Shown here one piece after another: positions 1 to 8,516 of a DNA stretch of 64,000 nucleotides. Source of the stretch: Brevundimonas vesicularis NBRC 12165 (lineage in GTDB: Bacteria; Pseudomonadota; Alphaproteobacteria; Caulobacterales; Caulobacteraceae). The stretch spans positions 62,001 through 126,000 of the forward strand of contig NZ_BCWM01000001.1 in NCBI RefSeq assembly GCF_001592205.1, written 5' to 3'. Under the pieces are notes generated by a model. The model was not told the origin of the DNA and made no database searches. It saw nothing but the letters and a program-made list of their open reading frames with translations. Made by a program: the position numbers and the translations under genes. The number at the start of each line of letters is the position of its first letter. Position 1 is the first letter of the stretch.

Positions 1-20
1 TGAATGGCGATGCTGTCCAT
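1..20 (-). CDS. murA: Possible 5' end of murA (UDP-GlcNAc 1-carboxyvinyltransferase), cut by window edge
   Basis: Only the first six codons are inside the window; they read M-D-S-I-A-I. An AAGGA ribosome binding site lies six bases before the ATG (AAGGACGTC-ATG), so a real translation start here is well supported. MurA proteins of this group often begin M-D-x-I-A-I followed by a Gly-Gly pair, and the small helical gene just upstream is often its neighbour, so murA is the best guess. The identity rests on six residues plus context and must stay tentative. Confidence 0.4.
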
Positions 21-122
21 GACGTCCTTAAGCGCGCCCGATGCCAACGCCTCGGGGGGAAGGTTCTCTAGCAAGCCGATGGGCGCTTGCCAAAGGGCTG
101 CGTGATCGCGAGCCGATGACTT

Positions 123-320
123 TCAGTTGCTGTCGCGCGGCGCAGCAGGCGTCCGCGCGGGCGCCTTGCGGCGTCGCAGGTTGGCGCGAAGGGCGGAGGC
201 CAGCCGCATGGCCTTTTCCGCCTTTGCGCGCGCTTTCTCGAATTCAGGCCCCGATTCGACGATCGGCGTCGCCTGCGCGGCGGCGGAGGGCGTATCGGCG
301 TCATGCGGCGTGCGAGTCAT
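123..320 (-). CDS. Small conserved Arg/Ala-rich helical protein, function unknown
   Basis: This 65-residue protein has a disordered N-terminus (about 1-22) followed by one predicted amphipathic helix rich in Lys, Ala and Arg (about 25-53), with the motif FEKARAKAEKAMRLASALRANL. It has no signal peptide and no membrane segment. It reads in the same direction as the probable murA start at position 20, about 100 bases further on, so the two may be co-transcribed. I recognise the pattern as one conserved in Caulobacterales but know no function. Overlapping frames on both strands are long only because of GC content and look like shadows. Confidence 0.6.
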   Translation of the reverse strand: MTRTPHDADTPSAAAQATPIVESGPEFEKARAKAEKAMRLASALRANLRRRKAPARTPAAPRDSN

Positions 321-430
321 GGCGCGATGATGCCGTGATCACGGGTCATGTCCAAACTTTCTTTCAGATCGTCAAAAAGCCGCTTCCCTCCCCGGAAGGG
401 TTTGGCTATACGGCCGCTTCCTCAGTCGGG

Positions 431-505
<75 letters not shown>

Positions 506-516
506 TCTGAGACTTG

Positions 517-546
517 AAAAGGCCCGGCTTTCGCCGGGCCTTTTTG
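517..546. terminator. Rho-independent terminator, probably bidirectional
   Basis: GGCCCGGC (521-528) pairs with GCCGGGCC (533-540) around a TTTC loop. A-run and T-run flanks on the two sides allow it to end the tRNA-Thr transcript on the plus strand and the 572-1159 gene on the minus strand. Confidence 0.85.
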
Positions 547-571
547 ATTTCCAAATCGGACGGAAAAGCCT

Positions 572-1159
572 TCAGTCGTAGCCGTACAGGCCGCGGCGAT
601 AGGGATCGCGATCATCCGCATCCCCGTCCTTGCTCCAGCTAAACCCCATCGACATCGACTTGGTCGTAGTGTCGGCCCCATAGCCTCGACCGCGCCAGCC
701 GCCGCCATAGGGCGAGTAGAAGCCCGGCGCGCGCAGACCATAGCCGCCGTAGCCGTATCCCCACGGCTCGTTGCGGCCTTCGCGGTAGGCGAGGTCCAGG
801 CGACCATTCTCGCCGACGGGCAAGGAAACGGCCGCGCCATAGCTGCGATAGCCGCCGGTGCCGATCCCGGCCTCGACCATGCCATGCATCTTGCGTTCGG
901 CCGGCGCCCCCGGCTCTGCGCTCTCGTCGAAGGTTGCGCCCGGCGTGCGCGCGCTGATCCAGTTCTGGATCTGCTGTTCGGTGGTCATGCCGTGCGGGGC
1001 GGCGTCCTGAGCCGTCGGCGCAGTCACCGACGCCTCAGGCGTCGCAGCCAGGGCTTGGGCCAAGGTGGGCGCGTTTGTCGGCGCCGTGGTCACCACGCCA
1101 TCCGGATCACCGTCCGACGCCGCCAGCGCCACACCCGCCAAGAGACTTGCGATCAGCAT
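572..1159 (-). CDS. Exported Gly/Tyr-rich protein, function unknown
   Basis: A 195-residue protein with a short hydrophobic N-terminus (about 1-14, ending in A-L-A-A), consistent with a Sec signal peptide. A Thr/Ala/Pro-rich linker follows. A central part around 75-125 (MVEAGIGTGGYRSYGAAVSLPVG) has alternating residues like beta strands, and the C-terminal 60 residues are rich in Gly, Tyr and Arg. I do not recognise a family. The layout suggests a periplasmic or surface protein. It ends close to the shared terminator at 517-546. Confidence 0.65.
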   Translation of the reverse strand: MLIASLLAGVALAASDGDPDGVVTTAPTNAPTLAQALAATPEASVTAPTAQDAAPHGMTTEQQIQNWISARTPGATFDESAEPGAPAERKMHGMVEAGIGTGGYRSYGAAVSLPVGENGRLDLAYREGRNEPWGYGYGGYGLRAPGFYSPYGGGWRGRGYGADTTTKSMSMGFSWSKDGDADDRDPYRRGLYGYD

Positions 1160-1207
1160 AGGCCACCTCCGTTCGACATCATCCTAGCACAGCGATTGAG
1201 GCCAAGG

Positions 1208-1702
1208 TCAGGCGATGCCGTCGCCACGGTTCAGGGGGTCCGGCAAGGCCTCGCCCTCGGCTACGAAACTGAGCGCGACCGAGTTGATGCAATAGCGGTT
1301 TCCGGTGGGCGGCGGGCCGTCGGGGAAGACGTGACCCTGGTGGCTGCCGCACCGGGCGCATTGGGTCTCGACCCGGATCATGCCGTAGCTGGTGTCGCGG
1401 ATTGCATGGACGTGCGCTTCATCGACCGGCTGGGTGAAGCTGGGCCAGCCGGTGCCGCTTTCGAACTTCGTTCCACTCTTGAACAACGGCAAGCCGCATT
1501 CGCGGCAGCAGAAGACGCCAGCCCGCTTCTCACCCAGCAGAGTGCCGCAGAACGGCGCCTCCGTTCCATGGGACAGCAGGACGCGCTTTTCCTCAGGATT
1601 CAAATCGGCTTCGAGCCGGGCGCGTTCTTCGGCGTTCGGCGGCGTCAGGTCATAGCCCGACGGCGAACGGAGGGTTTCGGAGGTTTGGGCGAGATCGGTC
1701 AT
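1208..1702 (-). CDS. msrB: Peptide-methionine (R)-S-oxide reductase MsrB
   Basis: MsrB reduces the R epimer of methionine sulfoxide in proteins. The chosen ATG gives 164 residues; a longer frame upstream adds 19 residues without family likeness. Two zinc-binding pairs are visible, CRECG near 66-70 and CARCG near 115-119. The SGTGWPSF block is at 82-89 and the catalytic RYCIN motif puts the nucleophile at Cys138. The usual resolving Cys of the SG-C-GWPSF block is Thr here, so recycling must use another thiol or thioredoxin directly, as in many MsrB proteins. There is no signal peptide, so it is cytoplasmic. Confidence 0.95.
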   Translation of the reverse strand: MTDLAQTSETLRSPSGYDLTPPNAEERARLEADLNPEEKRVLLSHGTEAPFCGTLLGEKRAGVFCCRECGLPLFKSGTKFESGTGWPSFTQPVDEAHVHAIRDTSYGMIRVETQCARCGSHQGHVFPDGPPPTGNRYCINSVALSFVAEGEALPDPLNRGDGIA

Positions 1703-1778
1703 GGACTGCAAATAAGAAGGGCGGGCGAAGGGTTCCACCCCTGCCCGCCCCTCGTTCATTCGACGGACCGGTCCTTAC

Positions 1779-3263
1779 TTATTGGAACAGCGTCCCGACC
1801 CAAGCGCGCACGGCCGCTTCGTCCGTCGCCGATCCGGTATAGGCAAGGCCCTGCGCCGGGGTGAAGGGCGCATCGTTGCCGCGCTGACGCGTGGTCCAGG
1901 CCTTATGACCATAGGTCAGCTCGGCATAGTTCGACGGCAGGCGCAGCACGGTCGGCTCAATGAAGATCGAATCCTCGGCCGTCACCGAGCCAGCCAGACG
2001 CACGTTCGGCAGGCGGGTCAGAAGGTCCAACGTATCCAAGCAGCCGCTGGTGCAGCCGCTATCGACCAGGACCACGACCGGACCCGCAACCGGATTCGCC
2101 GCGCCCGTGTCCGCCACGGAAGGACGGCCCGGCATGGTGAAGGTCGGCTGATTAGCGGCCAGGGCCGAATCGAAGGCGGCGACGATGGCCTGGGTCTGTT
2201 CGATCACCGGGCCGGATTCGGCGACGAAGCGCGGGTCGGCCTGCATGCGGGTCAGCGTGTCGGCGAACCACTGACGGTTCGCGGGCGTGGCGCGGTAGGT
2301 GATCGAGCCGGCTTCAGGCTGACGGCTGACAGTGAACTCCGGCGTCCAGATGCGGTTGGCCAGCCCATAGCCCTTGCCCGTCGCATTCAGCGAAGCGCCG
2401 TTTGCGCCGCGCAAATCGATGACCAGCCCCTGCGCGCCGCGAATGGCGGGCAGTTGGGCTTCGACAGCGGCGTAGAAGGCGTCCCATCCGGCGTCGTCAG
2501 TCAGGGTGTGAACGTTGATCCACGGACGGCCGTCGACCGTCTCGACCGACAACGGATTGGCGCCCGGCGTATAGACGGTGGCGCGATAGGCGGCTTCCAG
2601 GCTGGCGGCGTCGGCCGGCTGGGGCTGCATCTGGAAGTCACGATCGCGACGCCCGACCTTAAAGGTGCACAGCGACGGAACGCCGCCGGTGAACGGGTTA
2701 TTGCGGTTCCACAGCAGATAGGGGGCGGTGCGGACACGTCCGGCTTCCGTCGTGAGGTCGCCTTCCCAGCGGTCCAGCCGCTCTTCGGCCAACTGAGCGG
2801 CGGTCTTGTCGCCGCATTTGACCAGTGTCGCGCCGAGCGGCGGCACGTTGCGAACGCCGGGCTTCACATAGGAGACGACATATTCGCCGTTGCGCCACGC
2901 CGTGGTGACGCCCGGCCAGCTGGTCGCGAAGAAGGGGCCGAGGCCTTCGTAGGTCGGGCGAATCGCGATGTTCGAATCGCGGAAGCCGTTGGCGTAGTAG
3001 CGCATCAGATAGGCGTGGCTGTCGCCGCTGTTCACGCGTCCCACCTTGCCTTGCGCATCGGTCAGGCCCGCATCGATCCAGCTGCGAAACGCTTCGCTGG
3101 GCGCGCCGGGAATCACGGCGGCGGGGTGGTTGGCGGCCAGGGCGTCATGCGCGGCTTGGAGGTCTTGCTGCGCCAGAGCGCGAAAATCCTGTGCGACAGC
3201 GGCGCCAGCAGCGACGGTCAGCGACAGAACGGCGGCTGATGCGGCGGCGATCATTCGGTTCAT
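1779..3263 (-). CDS. Exported S41-family-like peptidase
   Basis: The ATG at 3263 follows an AGGAAA ribosome binding site and starts a clear signal peptide (A-rich core, cleavage likely after AVAQ). The mature part is about 470 residues. A C-terminal domain shows the S41 pattern: VIDLRGANG in the middle and a VVVLVDSGCTSGC block holding the candidate nucleophile Ser between two cysteines. The usual C-terminal processing protease SxxxK layout is not obvious, so it belongs to the tail-specific-protease-like exported group rather than CtpA. A disulfide between the Cys pair next to the active Ser is possible. It lies upstream of msrB in the same direction. Confidence 0.75.
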   Translation of the reverse strand: MNRMIAAASAAVLSLTVAAGAAVAQDFRALAQQDLQAAHDALAANHPAAVIPGAPSEAFRSWIDAGLTDAQGKVGRVNSGDSHAYLMRYYANGFRDSNIAIRPTYEGLGPFFATSWPGVTTAWRNGEYVVSYVKPGVRNVPPLGATLVKCGDKTAAQLAEERLDRWEGDLTTEAGRVRTAPYLLWNRNNPFTGGVPSLCTFKVGRRDRDFQMQPQPADAASLEAAYRATVYTPGANPLSVETVDGRPWINVHTLTDDAGWDAFYAAVEAQLPAIRGAQGLVIDLRGANGASLNATGKGYGLANRIWTPEFTVSRQPEAGSITYRATPANRQWFADTLTRMQADPRFVAESGPVIEQTQAIVAAFDSALAANQPTFTMPGRPSVADTGAANPVAGPVVVLVDSGCTSGCLDTLDLLTRLPNVRLAGSVTAEDSIFIEPTVLRLPSNYAELTYGHKAWTTRQRGNDAPFTPAQGLAYTGSATDEAAVRAWVGTLFQ

Positions 3264-3390
3264 GGGGTTTCCTGCGGCCTTTGATTTCAAGCTCGTGGGA
3301 AAGGTTAAACCCCATGCGTCCGGCGCTTGCCAACCCCGCCGCGCGGGTTTTCGCCCGATTGTCACATGGGCTGCGGCGATGCGGCGCGCA

Positions 3391-4107
3391 TCAAAGCGGC
3401 GCCGGCGCCTCGACCGCTGCGCCGAAGATCCGATCGAAGCTGCGCCTCAAGGCCTCGTCCGCCTCGTCCATCGTCGCCAGAACGCCGAGATCGACCAGGC
3501 TGGTGACGCCGTGTTCCTGAATGCCGCAGGGGACGATGCCGCCGAAATGATCCAGATCCGGCTCCACGTTCAGACTGATGCCGTGGAAGCTGACCCATTT
3601 GCGGACCTTGACGCCGATGGCGGCGATCTTGTCCTCACGCGACCAGCCCGCCCCCTTGCGCTCGACCCACACGCCCACGCGACCCGGCCGGATGTCGGCC
3701 TTTACGCCAAACGTATCCAAGGCGCCGATCAGCCACAGCTCAAGCCCGCGCACGAAACACCGGACGTCCTTGCCGCGCCGATTCAGGTCCAGCATCACAT
3801 AGGCCACGCGCTGTCCCGGCCCGTGATAGGTGAACTGTCCGCCCCGCCCTGTGCGATGCACCGGAAACCGGCCGGCATCCAGAAGGTCGTCGTCCTTGGA
3901 CGAGACGCCAGCCGTGTAGAGCGGCGGATGTTCCAGCAACCAGACCATCTCATTCGCCTCGCCGGCCGCAATGGCGGCGACGCGCGCCTCCATGAAAGCC
4001 TCCGCGGCCGCATAGTCTACGTAGCCTTTCGACACGGCCCATTCGACCGGTCGGCCATCGTCGAGACGCAGTTTCTGAAGGGACGGGCTTAACGGCTCAG
4101 CAAGCAT
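3391..4107 (-). CDS. lipB: Octanoyltransferase LipB
   Basis: LipB moves the octanoyl group from acyl carrier protein to lipoyl domains, the first step of lipoate assembly. The 238-residue product has the substrate block [15 protein letters not shown] (85-99), the lysine of DKIAAIG (Lys160) and the catalytic cysteine of GIVPCGI (Cys194). The spacing of 34 matches the known Cys/Lys dyad. The N-terminus has about 20 extra residues compared with short LipB forms. It is divergent from fliN, with a 65-base gap. Confidence 0.97.
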   Translation of the reverse strand: MLAEPLSPSLQKLRLDDGRPVEWAVSKGYVDYAAAEAFMEARVAAIAAGEANEMVWLLEHPPLYTAGVSSKDDDLLDAGRFPVHRTGRGGQFTYHGPGQRVAYVMLDLNRRGKDVRCFVRGLELWLIGALDTFGVKADIRPGRVGVWVERKGAGWSREDKIAAIGVKVRKWVSFHGISLNVEPDLDHFGGIVPCGIQEHGVTSLVDLGVLATMDEADEALRRSFDRIFGAAVEAPAPL

Positions 4108-4172
4108 GACGCTTCAATGTGGTCGCCAGGGCGTTTCTGCAAGAGACGGCCCTCCAGTGAAGAGAGCTTTAT

Positions 4173-4424
4173 GTGACCCAGATCAACGCCGTCGATGTCG
4201 AAATCTCAGTGGTGCTGGGTCGCTCGGTGCTGCCGATGTCGCAACTGCTGCGCATGGGTCGCGGCGCGGTGATTCCCCTGGACGCCGCAGAGGGCGACGA
4301 GGTCTGGATCCTGGCCAACAACTATCCGGTCGCGCGCGGCGAAATCGAGATCCGCGACGACCGTATCGCCATCACCGTCACCCGCCAGGCCGACGTGTAC
4401 GACTTCATGGCCGGGTCGGCCTGA
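4173..4424 (+). CDS. fliN: Short FliN-family flagellar motor switch protein (SpoA domain only)
   Basis: The 83-residue product is essentially one SpoA/surface presentation domain: VDVEISVVLGRSVLPMSQLLRMG, then GDEVWILANNYPVARGEIEI, ending in the ITVTRQADVYDF block. FliN forms the lower C-ring of the flagellar motor and binds FliM and the switch machinery. Family members usually carry an N-terminal extension, which is absent. The start is GTG at 4173, overlapping an ATG-TGA pair at 4171-4176. It stands alone between lipB and tRNA-Leu rather than in a flagellar operon. Confidence 0.8.
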   Translation: MTQINAVDVEISVVLGRSVLPMSQLLRMGRGAVIPLDAAEGDEVWILANNYPVARGEIEIRDDRIAITVTRQADVYDFMAGSA

Positions 4425-4510
4425 GGCTTTGATCCGCGACGTCTTTGCGTCGTTCATTTCGCCCTTTCCTTTTCCAACGGCTTCGTCTATTCGCCGCCGC
4501 TCCGATGCGA

Positions 4511-4595
4511 GCGGTCGTGGCGGAATTGGTAGACGCGCAGCGTTGAGGTCGCTGTGGGGCAACCCGTGGAAGTTCGAGTCTTCTCGACCGCACCA
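4511..4595 (+). tRNA. tRNA-Leu (anticodon GAG)
   Basis: A class II tRNA with a long variable arm. The acceptor GCGGTCG pairs with CGACCGC, the anticodon loop TTGAGGT gives GAG (leucine), the T loop is TTCGAGT and the CCA is encoded (4593-4595). Confidence 0.95.
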
Positions 4596-4660
4596 TCTGG
4601 CTAAACAGGGCGATTCATCGGCTAAGTACGGCTGGACATTCTACCAAGGGAGGCGACCAC

Positions 4661-6079
4661 GTGAGCACCACGGACACCGCCTTTGCTCCAGACGAGACGC
4701 TCGACAACGAAGACCACGCCGCCCTGGACGAGGACTATGTCCTCACCCCTCAATTCGTCGAGAAAGTCGTGGACGCCGCCGACGACGGCGACGGGATGCG
4801 GCTGCGCTCGCTGCTGGAAGACCTGCACCCGGCCGACGTCGCTGACCTGATGGGCTTTCTGACGGCGGAACACCGCGCCGTCGTCGTGCTGTGGCTGCCG
4901 CCCGAGCTTCTGGCCGAGACCCTGCCCGAGCTCGACGACAATATCCGCGAAGAGGTGCTGGAGCGGGTCCCGCACGGCACCCTGGCCGAGGCGCTGCAGG
5001 AACTGGATTCCGACGACGCCGCCGCCGTCGTCGAAGACCTGGAAGACGACCAGCGCGAACGCGTTCTGGCCGCCATGCCCGAAGTCGATCGCGCCGCCAT
5101 CGAAAGCAGCCTGGGCTATGCGGAAGAGTCCGCCGGCCGGCTGATGCAGCGCGAGGTGATGGCCGCGCCCCAGTTCTGGAGCGTGGGCGACACCATCGAC
5201 CACATCCGCAAACAGGGCGACGACCTGCCCGAGCTGTTCTTCGACATCTATGTGGTCGATCCGCTGAACCGCCCGGTCGGCGGCGTGCCGATCAGCGGCC
5301 TGCTGCGGGCCGGCCGCACCGTCGCCCTGACCGATCTGATGGAGCCGATCAACGAGATCGCCGTCGATCAGGATCAGGAAGAAGTCGCCTACATCTTCGA
5401 GAAATATCACCTCATCTCGGCGCCCGTCGTGGACGCGGCCGGTCGGCTGGTGGGTCAGATCACCGTCGATGACATCGTCAACATCATTCAGGAAGAGAAC
5501 CGCGAGGACATCCTGCGTCTGGCCGGTGTCGCCGACGAAGACCGCGGTTCGTCCGTGCCCGAGATCGTGCGCGGTCGCGTGCCCTGGCTGGCGATCAATC
5601 TGGCGACGGCGGCGCTGGGCGCCAGCGTCATCGGCCTGTTCGAGGCCACCATCCAGCAGATCGTCGCCCTCGCCGTCCTGATGCCGATCGTCTCGGCCAT
5701 CGGCGGCAACGCCGGCACCCAGGCCCTGACCGTCACCGTGCGCGCCCTGGCGACACGCGAGCTGAACAGTTCGAACGCCCCGCGCACCTTCTGGCGTGAA
5801 ATGATGGTCGGCCTGGCCAACGGTCTGATCCTGGCCCCCCTGATCGGAATCGCGGCCGGCTTCTGGTTCAGGGACGAAGACTGGAAGATCGGCCTGGTGA
5901 TCGGCGCGGCCATGATCCTGAACCTGCTGGTCGCCGCTTCGATCGGGGTCCTGACGCCCCTGACCCTGTCCAAGCTGAAGTTCGACCCAGCCGTGTCATC
6001 GGCCGTGTTCGTCACGGCGACCACCGACTTCTTCGGCTTCTTGATCTTCCTTGGTCTGGCCACACTGGTGCTGCTCTAG
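4661..6079 (+). CDS. mgtE: Magnesium transporter MgtE
   Basis: A 472-residue inner-membrane Mg2+ channel. The start is GTG behind a strong GGAGG site (CCAAGGGAGGCGACCAC-GTG). Layout: acidic N-terminal MgtE_N helical superhelix (about 30-140, with repeats such as LHPADVADLM and LDSDDAAAVVEDL), a pair of CBS domains (about 145-270) that sense cytosolic Mg2+, and a five-helix membrane domain (about 295-470) with the conserved GNAGTQALT pore motif near 347. No Mg-sensing leader fold could be identified in the 65 bases between tRNA-Leu and the start. Confidence 0.96.
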   Translation: MSTTDTAFAPDETLDNEDHAALDEDYVLTPQFVEKVVDAADDGDGMRLRSLLEDLHPADVADLMGFLTAEHRAVVVLWLPPELLAETLPELDDNIREEVLERVPHGTLAEALQELDSDDAAAVVEDLEDDQRERVLAAMPEVDRAAIESSLGYAEESAGRLMQREVMAAPQFWSVGDTIDHIRKQGDDLPELFFDIYVVDPLNRPVGGVPISGLLRAGRTVALTDLMEPINEIAVDQDQEEVAYIFEKYHLISAPVVDAAGRLVGQITVDDIVNIIQEENREDILRLAGVADEDRGSSVPEIVRGRVPWLAINLATAALGASVIGLFEATIQQIVALAVLMPIVSAIGGNAGTQALTVTVRALATRELNSSNAPRTFWREMMVGLANGLILAPLIGIAAGFWFRDEDWKIGLVIGAAMILNLLVAASIGVLTPLTLSKLKFDPAVSSAVFVTATTDFFGFLIFLGLATLVLL

Positions 6080-6095
6080 ACAAAGCGCGGACGAT

Positions 6096-6113
6096 CCGGC
6101 GCGGCCCTTGCTG
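6096..6113 (+). promoter_or_regulatory. Candidate sigma-54 promoter of spmX
   Basis: CGGCGC-N5-TTGCT matches the -24/-12 pattern TGGCAC-N5-TTGCW: GG at 6098-6099, exactly ten bases, then GC at 6110-6111. It would start RNA about 35 bases before the spmX GTG. In Caulobacter crescentus spmX is activated by TacA with sigma-54, which fits. The site was found by eye only. Confidence 0.55.
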
Positions 6114-6157
6114 GGAGCGGTGCGAGCGCCGCGCGCCTGTTTCCAATTGGGTCAACT

Positions 6158-7303
6158 GTGTCTGACGTCCTCCCCAAACCCAGCAAGGTGTCCCGCGAGG
6201 GCGTCCTGCTGATCAAGAGTTTCGAAGGCTTCCGGCCTCGGGCCATGCAGCGCAGCGACGGTCGCTGGGTCATCGGCTATGGCCACACCCGGTCGGCTCG
6301 CGAGGGCGCGAGGGTGTCCGAGGCCGAGGCCGAACTGCTAATGCAGTACGACCTGATCCCGGTCGTGAAGGCCGTGACCGATCATGTCCGCGTTGCCCTC
6401 ACCCAGCATCAGTTCGACGCCCTGGCCAGTTTCGCCTTTTCCATCGGCGCAGACAGGTTCGCCGCATCCGAAGTGGTCGAGCAGTTGAATGCAGGATCTG
6501 CTCGTCAGGCGTCCGCCTCCATGAGCGCCTGGGCCGATGAAGCCGCAGCCGAGACCCCAACCCGCCGTCGTTCGGCTGAACACGCGCTGTTCAACGCCGC
6601 ACCCGGCGCGCCGGTCACCTTGGCGGATCTTCTCGCAGCGCCCCTGCCGTCTCCTTTCGAGACGGACGAGCCGGCCCTGCCCGCCGTGGACGGCGCCCTG
6701 GATGAGGCTGTCGCCCCCTTCCCGGCCCAGGACGACGTGGCGCTGGCTCAAGCGACCACGGTGACTCAGCCGCACGCCGTTTATGCCGCGACGGCTGTCG
6801 GCCCGGTCCCGGACGTCGTGCCGCTGACCGGGCAATCGGAGACCGTGTCCGTCGCTGCGCCGATCATCGCCGCCAACGACATCCACGCCTCGGTCGAGAC
6901 CCAACAGCCGGAGACGCCGTCGGGCTTCGCGGGTGCGCAGAAAGCCAGCGTGGTGCTGACCGCGCCGGGACTGGCCGAAGCCACGTCCGGCGACAGCGCC
7001 GCCGCACCGGCCATCGAGGGTGATGCGGCAGCCAGCGAAGACGTGCTGAGCATGCGTGACGTCGTGGCCCGCGCTCGGGCCAAGCGGCGTTCGGGCCTGG
7101 GGGAAACCTTGACCTTCGTCATCATGGGCGGCCTAGGCGCCCTGTGCCTCGGCGTCGCCATGGCCGCCTTTCGCCGCGCGTCGATATCGAACAGCAGCGA
7201 CACCGCCACGGTCGCCTGGGTCCTGATCCTGGTCGCCGCCGCCTGCCTGGGGGTGTCGGGCTACAACTGCTATCGGCGCTGGGGACGGGCTGACCGCGTC
7301 TGA
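6158..7303 (+). CDS. spmX: Polarity and cell-cycle protein SpmX (muramidase-like domain plus two C-terminal membrane segments)
   Basis: The 381-residue product has the three-part SpmX layout: an N-terminal GH24 lysozyme-like domain (about 10-145, with IKSFEGFR and the IGYGHT motif), a long acidic Ala/Pro/Val-rich linker (about 150-300) and two hydrophobic segments at the C-terminus (about 312-335 and 350-370). SpmX marks the old pole, recruits the kinase DivJ and in some relatives positions the stalk. The lysozyme catalytic residue Glu23 is kept, but the Thr that normally starts T-I-G-Y-G-H-T is Val, consistent with the weak or lost activity described for the family. The start is GTG. The linker is highly variable in the family, so identity rests on architecture. 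Confidence 0.85.
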   Translation: MSDVLPKPSKVSREGVLLIKSFEGFRPRAMQRSDGRWVIGYGHTRSAREGARVSEAEAELLMQYDLIPVVKAVTDHVRVALTQHQFDALASFAFSIGADRFAASEVVEQLNAGSARQASASMSAWADEAAAETPTRRRSAEHALFNAAPGAPVTLADLLAAPLPSPFETDEPALPAVDGALDEAVAPFPAQDDVALAQATTVTQPHAVYAATAVGPVPDVVPLTGQSETVSVAAPIIAANDIHASVETQQPETPSGFAGAQKASVVLTAPGLAEATSGDSAAAPAIEGDAAASEDVLSMRDVVARARAKRRSGLGETLTFVIMGGLGALCLGVAMAAFRRASISNSSDTATVAWVLILVAAACLGVSGYNCYRRWGRADRV

Positions 7304-7346
7304 CAGCGCTTGGCGGAAGGCCGTGCGCGATGCTACGCCCTAGCGC

Positions 7347-8516
7347 ATGAGCATTCCCTTCGCGCCCCAATCCATGGAATTCGGCCTTGGCGATAACGCC
7401 GACGCCATCCGCGACACCACCGCCCGCTGGGCCGCCGATCGCCTGGCCCCGCTGGCCGCCGAGATCGACGAAAAGAACGAATTCAAACGCGAGCTCTGGC
7501 CCGAGATGGGCGAACTGGGCTTGCACGGAATCACCGTCGAAGAAGAGTTCGGCGGCCTTGGCCTGGGCTATCTCGAACATGTTGTGGCGATGGAGGAAGT
7601 GTCGCGCGCCTCGGCCTCGATCGGCCTGAGCTACGGCGCCCACTCCAACCTTTGCGTCAATCAGATTCGGCGCTGGGGCACGGCCGAGCAGAAGCAGAAA
7701 TATCTGCCCAAGCTGATCAGCGGCGAACATGTCGGCTCGCTGGCCATGTCCGAGGCCGGATCAGGTTCCGACGTCATGTCGATGCGCACCCGCGCTGAAA
7801 AGAAGGGCGATCGCTACGTCCTGAACGGCACCAAATTCTGGATCACCAACGCCCCCCACGCCGACACCCTCGTCGTCTATGCCAAGACCGATCCGGACGC
7901 GGGATCAAAGGGTTGCACCGCCTTCCTGATCGAAAAGGGCATGAAGGGTTTCAGCGTCTCCAAGAAGCTGGACAAGATGGGCATGCGTGGATCCGACACC
8001 GCTGAACTGGTGTTCGAGGACTGCGAAGTGCCCGAAGAAAACATCATGGGTCCGCTGGGCGGCGGCGCCGGCGTGCTGATGAGCGGCTTGGACTATGAGC
8101 GCGCCGTTTTGGCCGCTGGCCCCCTCGGCATCATGCAGGCCGCGCTGGACGTGGTCCTGCCCTACGTTCGCGACCGCAAACAGTTCGGCAAGCAGATTGG
8201 CTCATTCCAGCTGATGCAGGGCAAGATCGCCGACATGTACGTCGCCCTGAACAGCGCCCGCGCCTATGTCTATTCGGTCGCCCGTGCCTGCGACGCCGGC
8301 CTGACAACGCGCTACGACGCGGCGGGTGCGATCCTGCTGGCGTCCGAAAATGCGGTGAAGGTCACGATGGAGGCCGTTCAGGCCCTAGGCGGCGCCGGCT
8401 ACACCAAGGAATGGCCGGTTGAACGACTGGTCCGCGACGCCAAACTCTATGACATCGGCGCCGGCACCAACGAGATCCGCCGCTTCCTGATCGGACGGGA
8501 ACTGCTGGGCGGGTGA
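7347..8516 (+). CDS. ivd: Isovaleryl-CoA dehydrogenase
   Basis: A 389-residue acyl-CoA dehydrogenase of the leucine degradation branch; it oxidises isovaleryl-CoA to 3-methylcrotonyl-CoA with FAD and ETF. Family blocks are present: [52 protein letters not shown], and the C-terminal [22 protein letters not shown]. The catalytic base sits in [15 protein letters not shown] as Glu251, the position special to isovaleryl-CoA dehydrogenases. The last codons GRELLGG are duplicated 720 bases downstream, where an inserted foreign segment ends. The expected partner genes for methylcrotonyl-CoA carboxylase are not in the window. Confidence 0.95.
   Translation: MSIPFAPQSMEFGLGDNADAIRDTTARWAADRLAPLAAEIDEKNEFKRELWPEMGELGLHGITVEEEFGGLGLGYLEHVVAMEEVSRASASIGLSYGAHSNLCVNQIRRWGTAEQKQKYLPKLISGEHVGSLAMSEAGSGSDVMSMRTRAEKKGDRYVLNGTKFWITNAPHADTLVVYAKTDPDAGSKGCTAFLIEKGMKGFSVSKKLDKMGMRGSDTAELVFEDCEVPEENIMGPLGGGAGVLMSGLDYERAVLAAGPLGIMQAALDVVLPYVRDRKQFGKQIGSFQLMQGKIADMYVALNSARAYVYSVARACDAGLTTRYDAAGAILLASENAVKVTMEAVQALGGAGYTKEWPVERLVRDAKLYDIGAGTNEIRRFLIGRELLGG
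8496..8512 (+). repeat. Left 17-bp direct repeat bounding the foreign segment
   Basis: CGGGAACTGCTGGGCGG lies in the last codons of ivd. An identical copy is at 9216-9232. The match stops at position 8513 (G) versus 9233 (C). Confidence 0.9.

Noticed and set aside
4596..4660. Mg-sensing leader before mgtE
   Set aside because: Only 65 bases lie between tRNA-Leu and the start, too short for a known M-box or YkoK fold.
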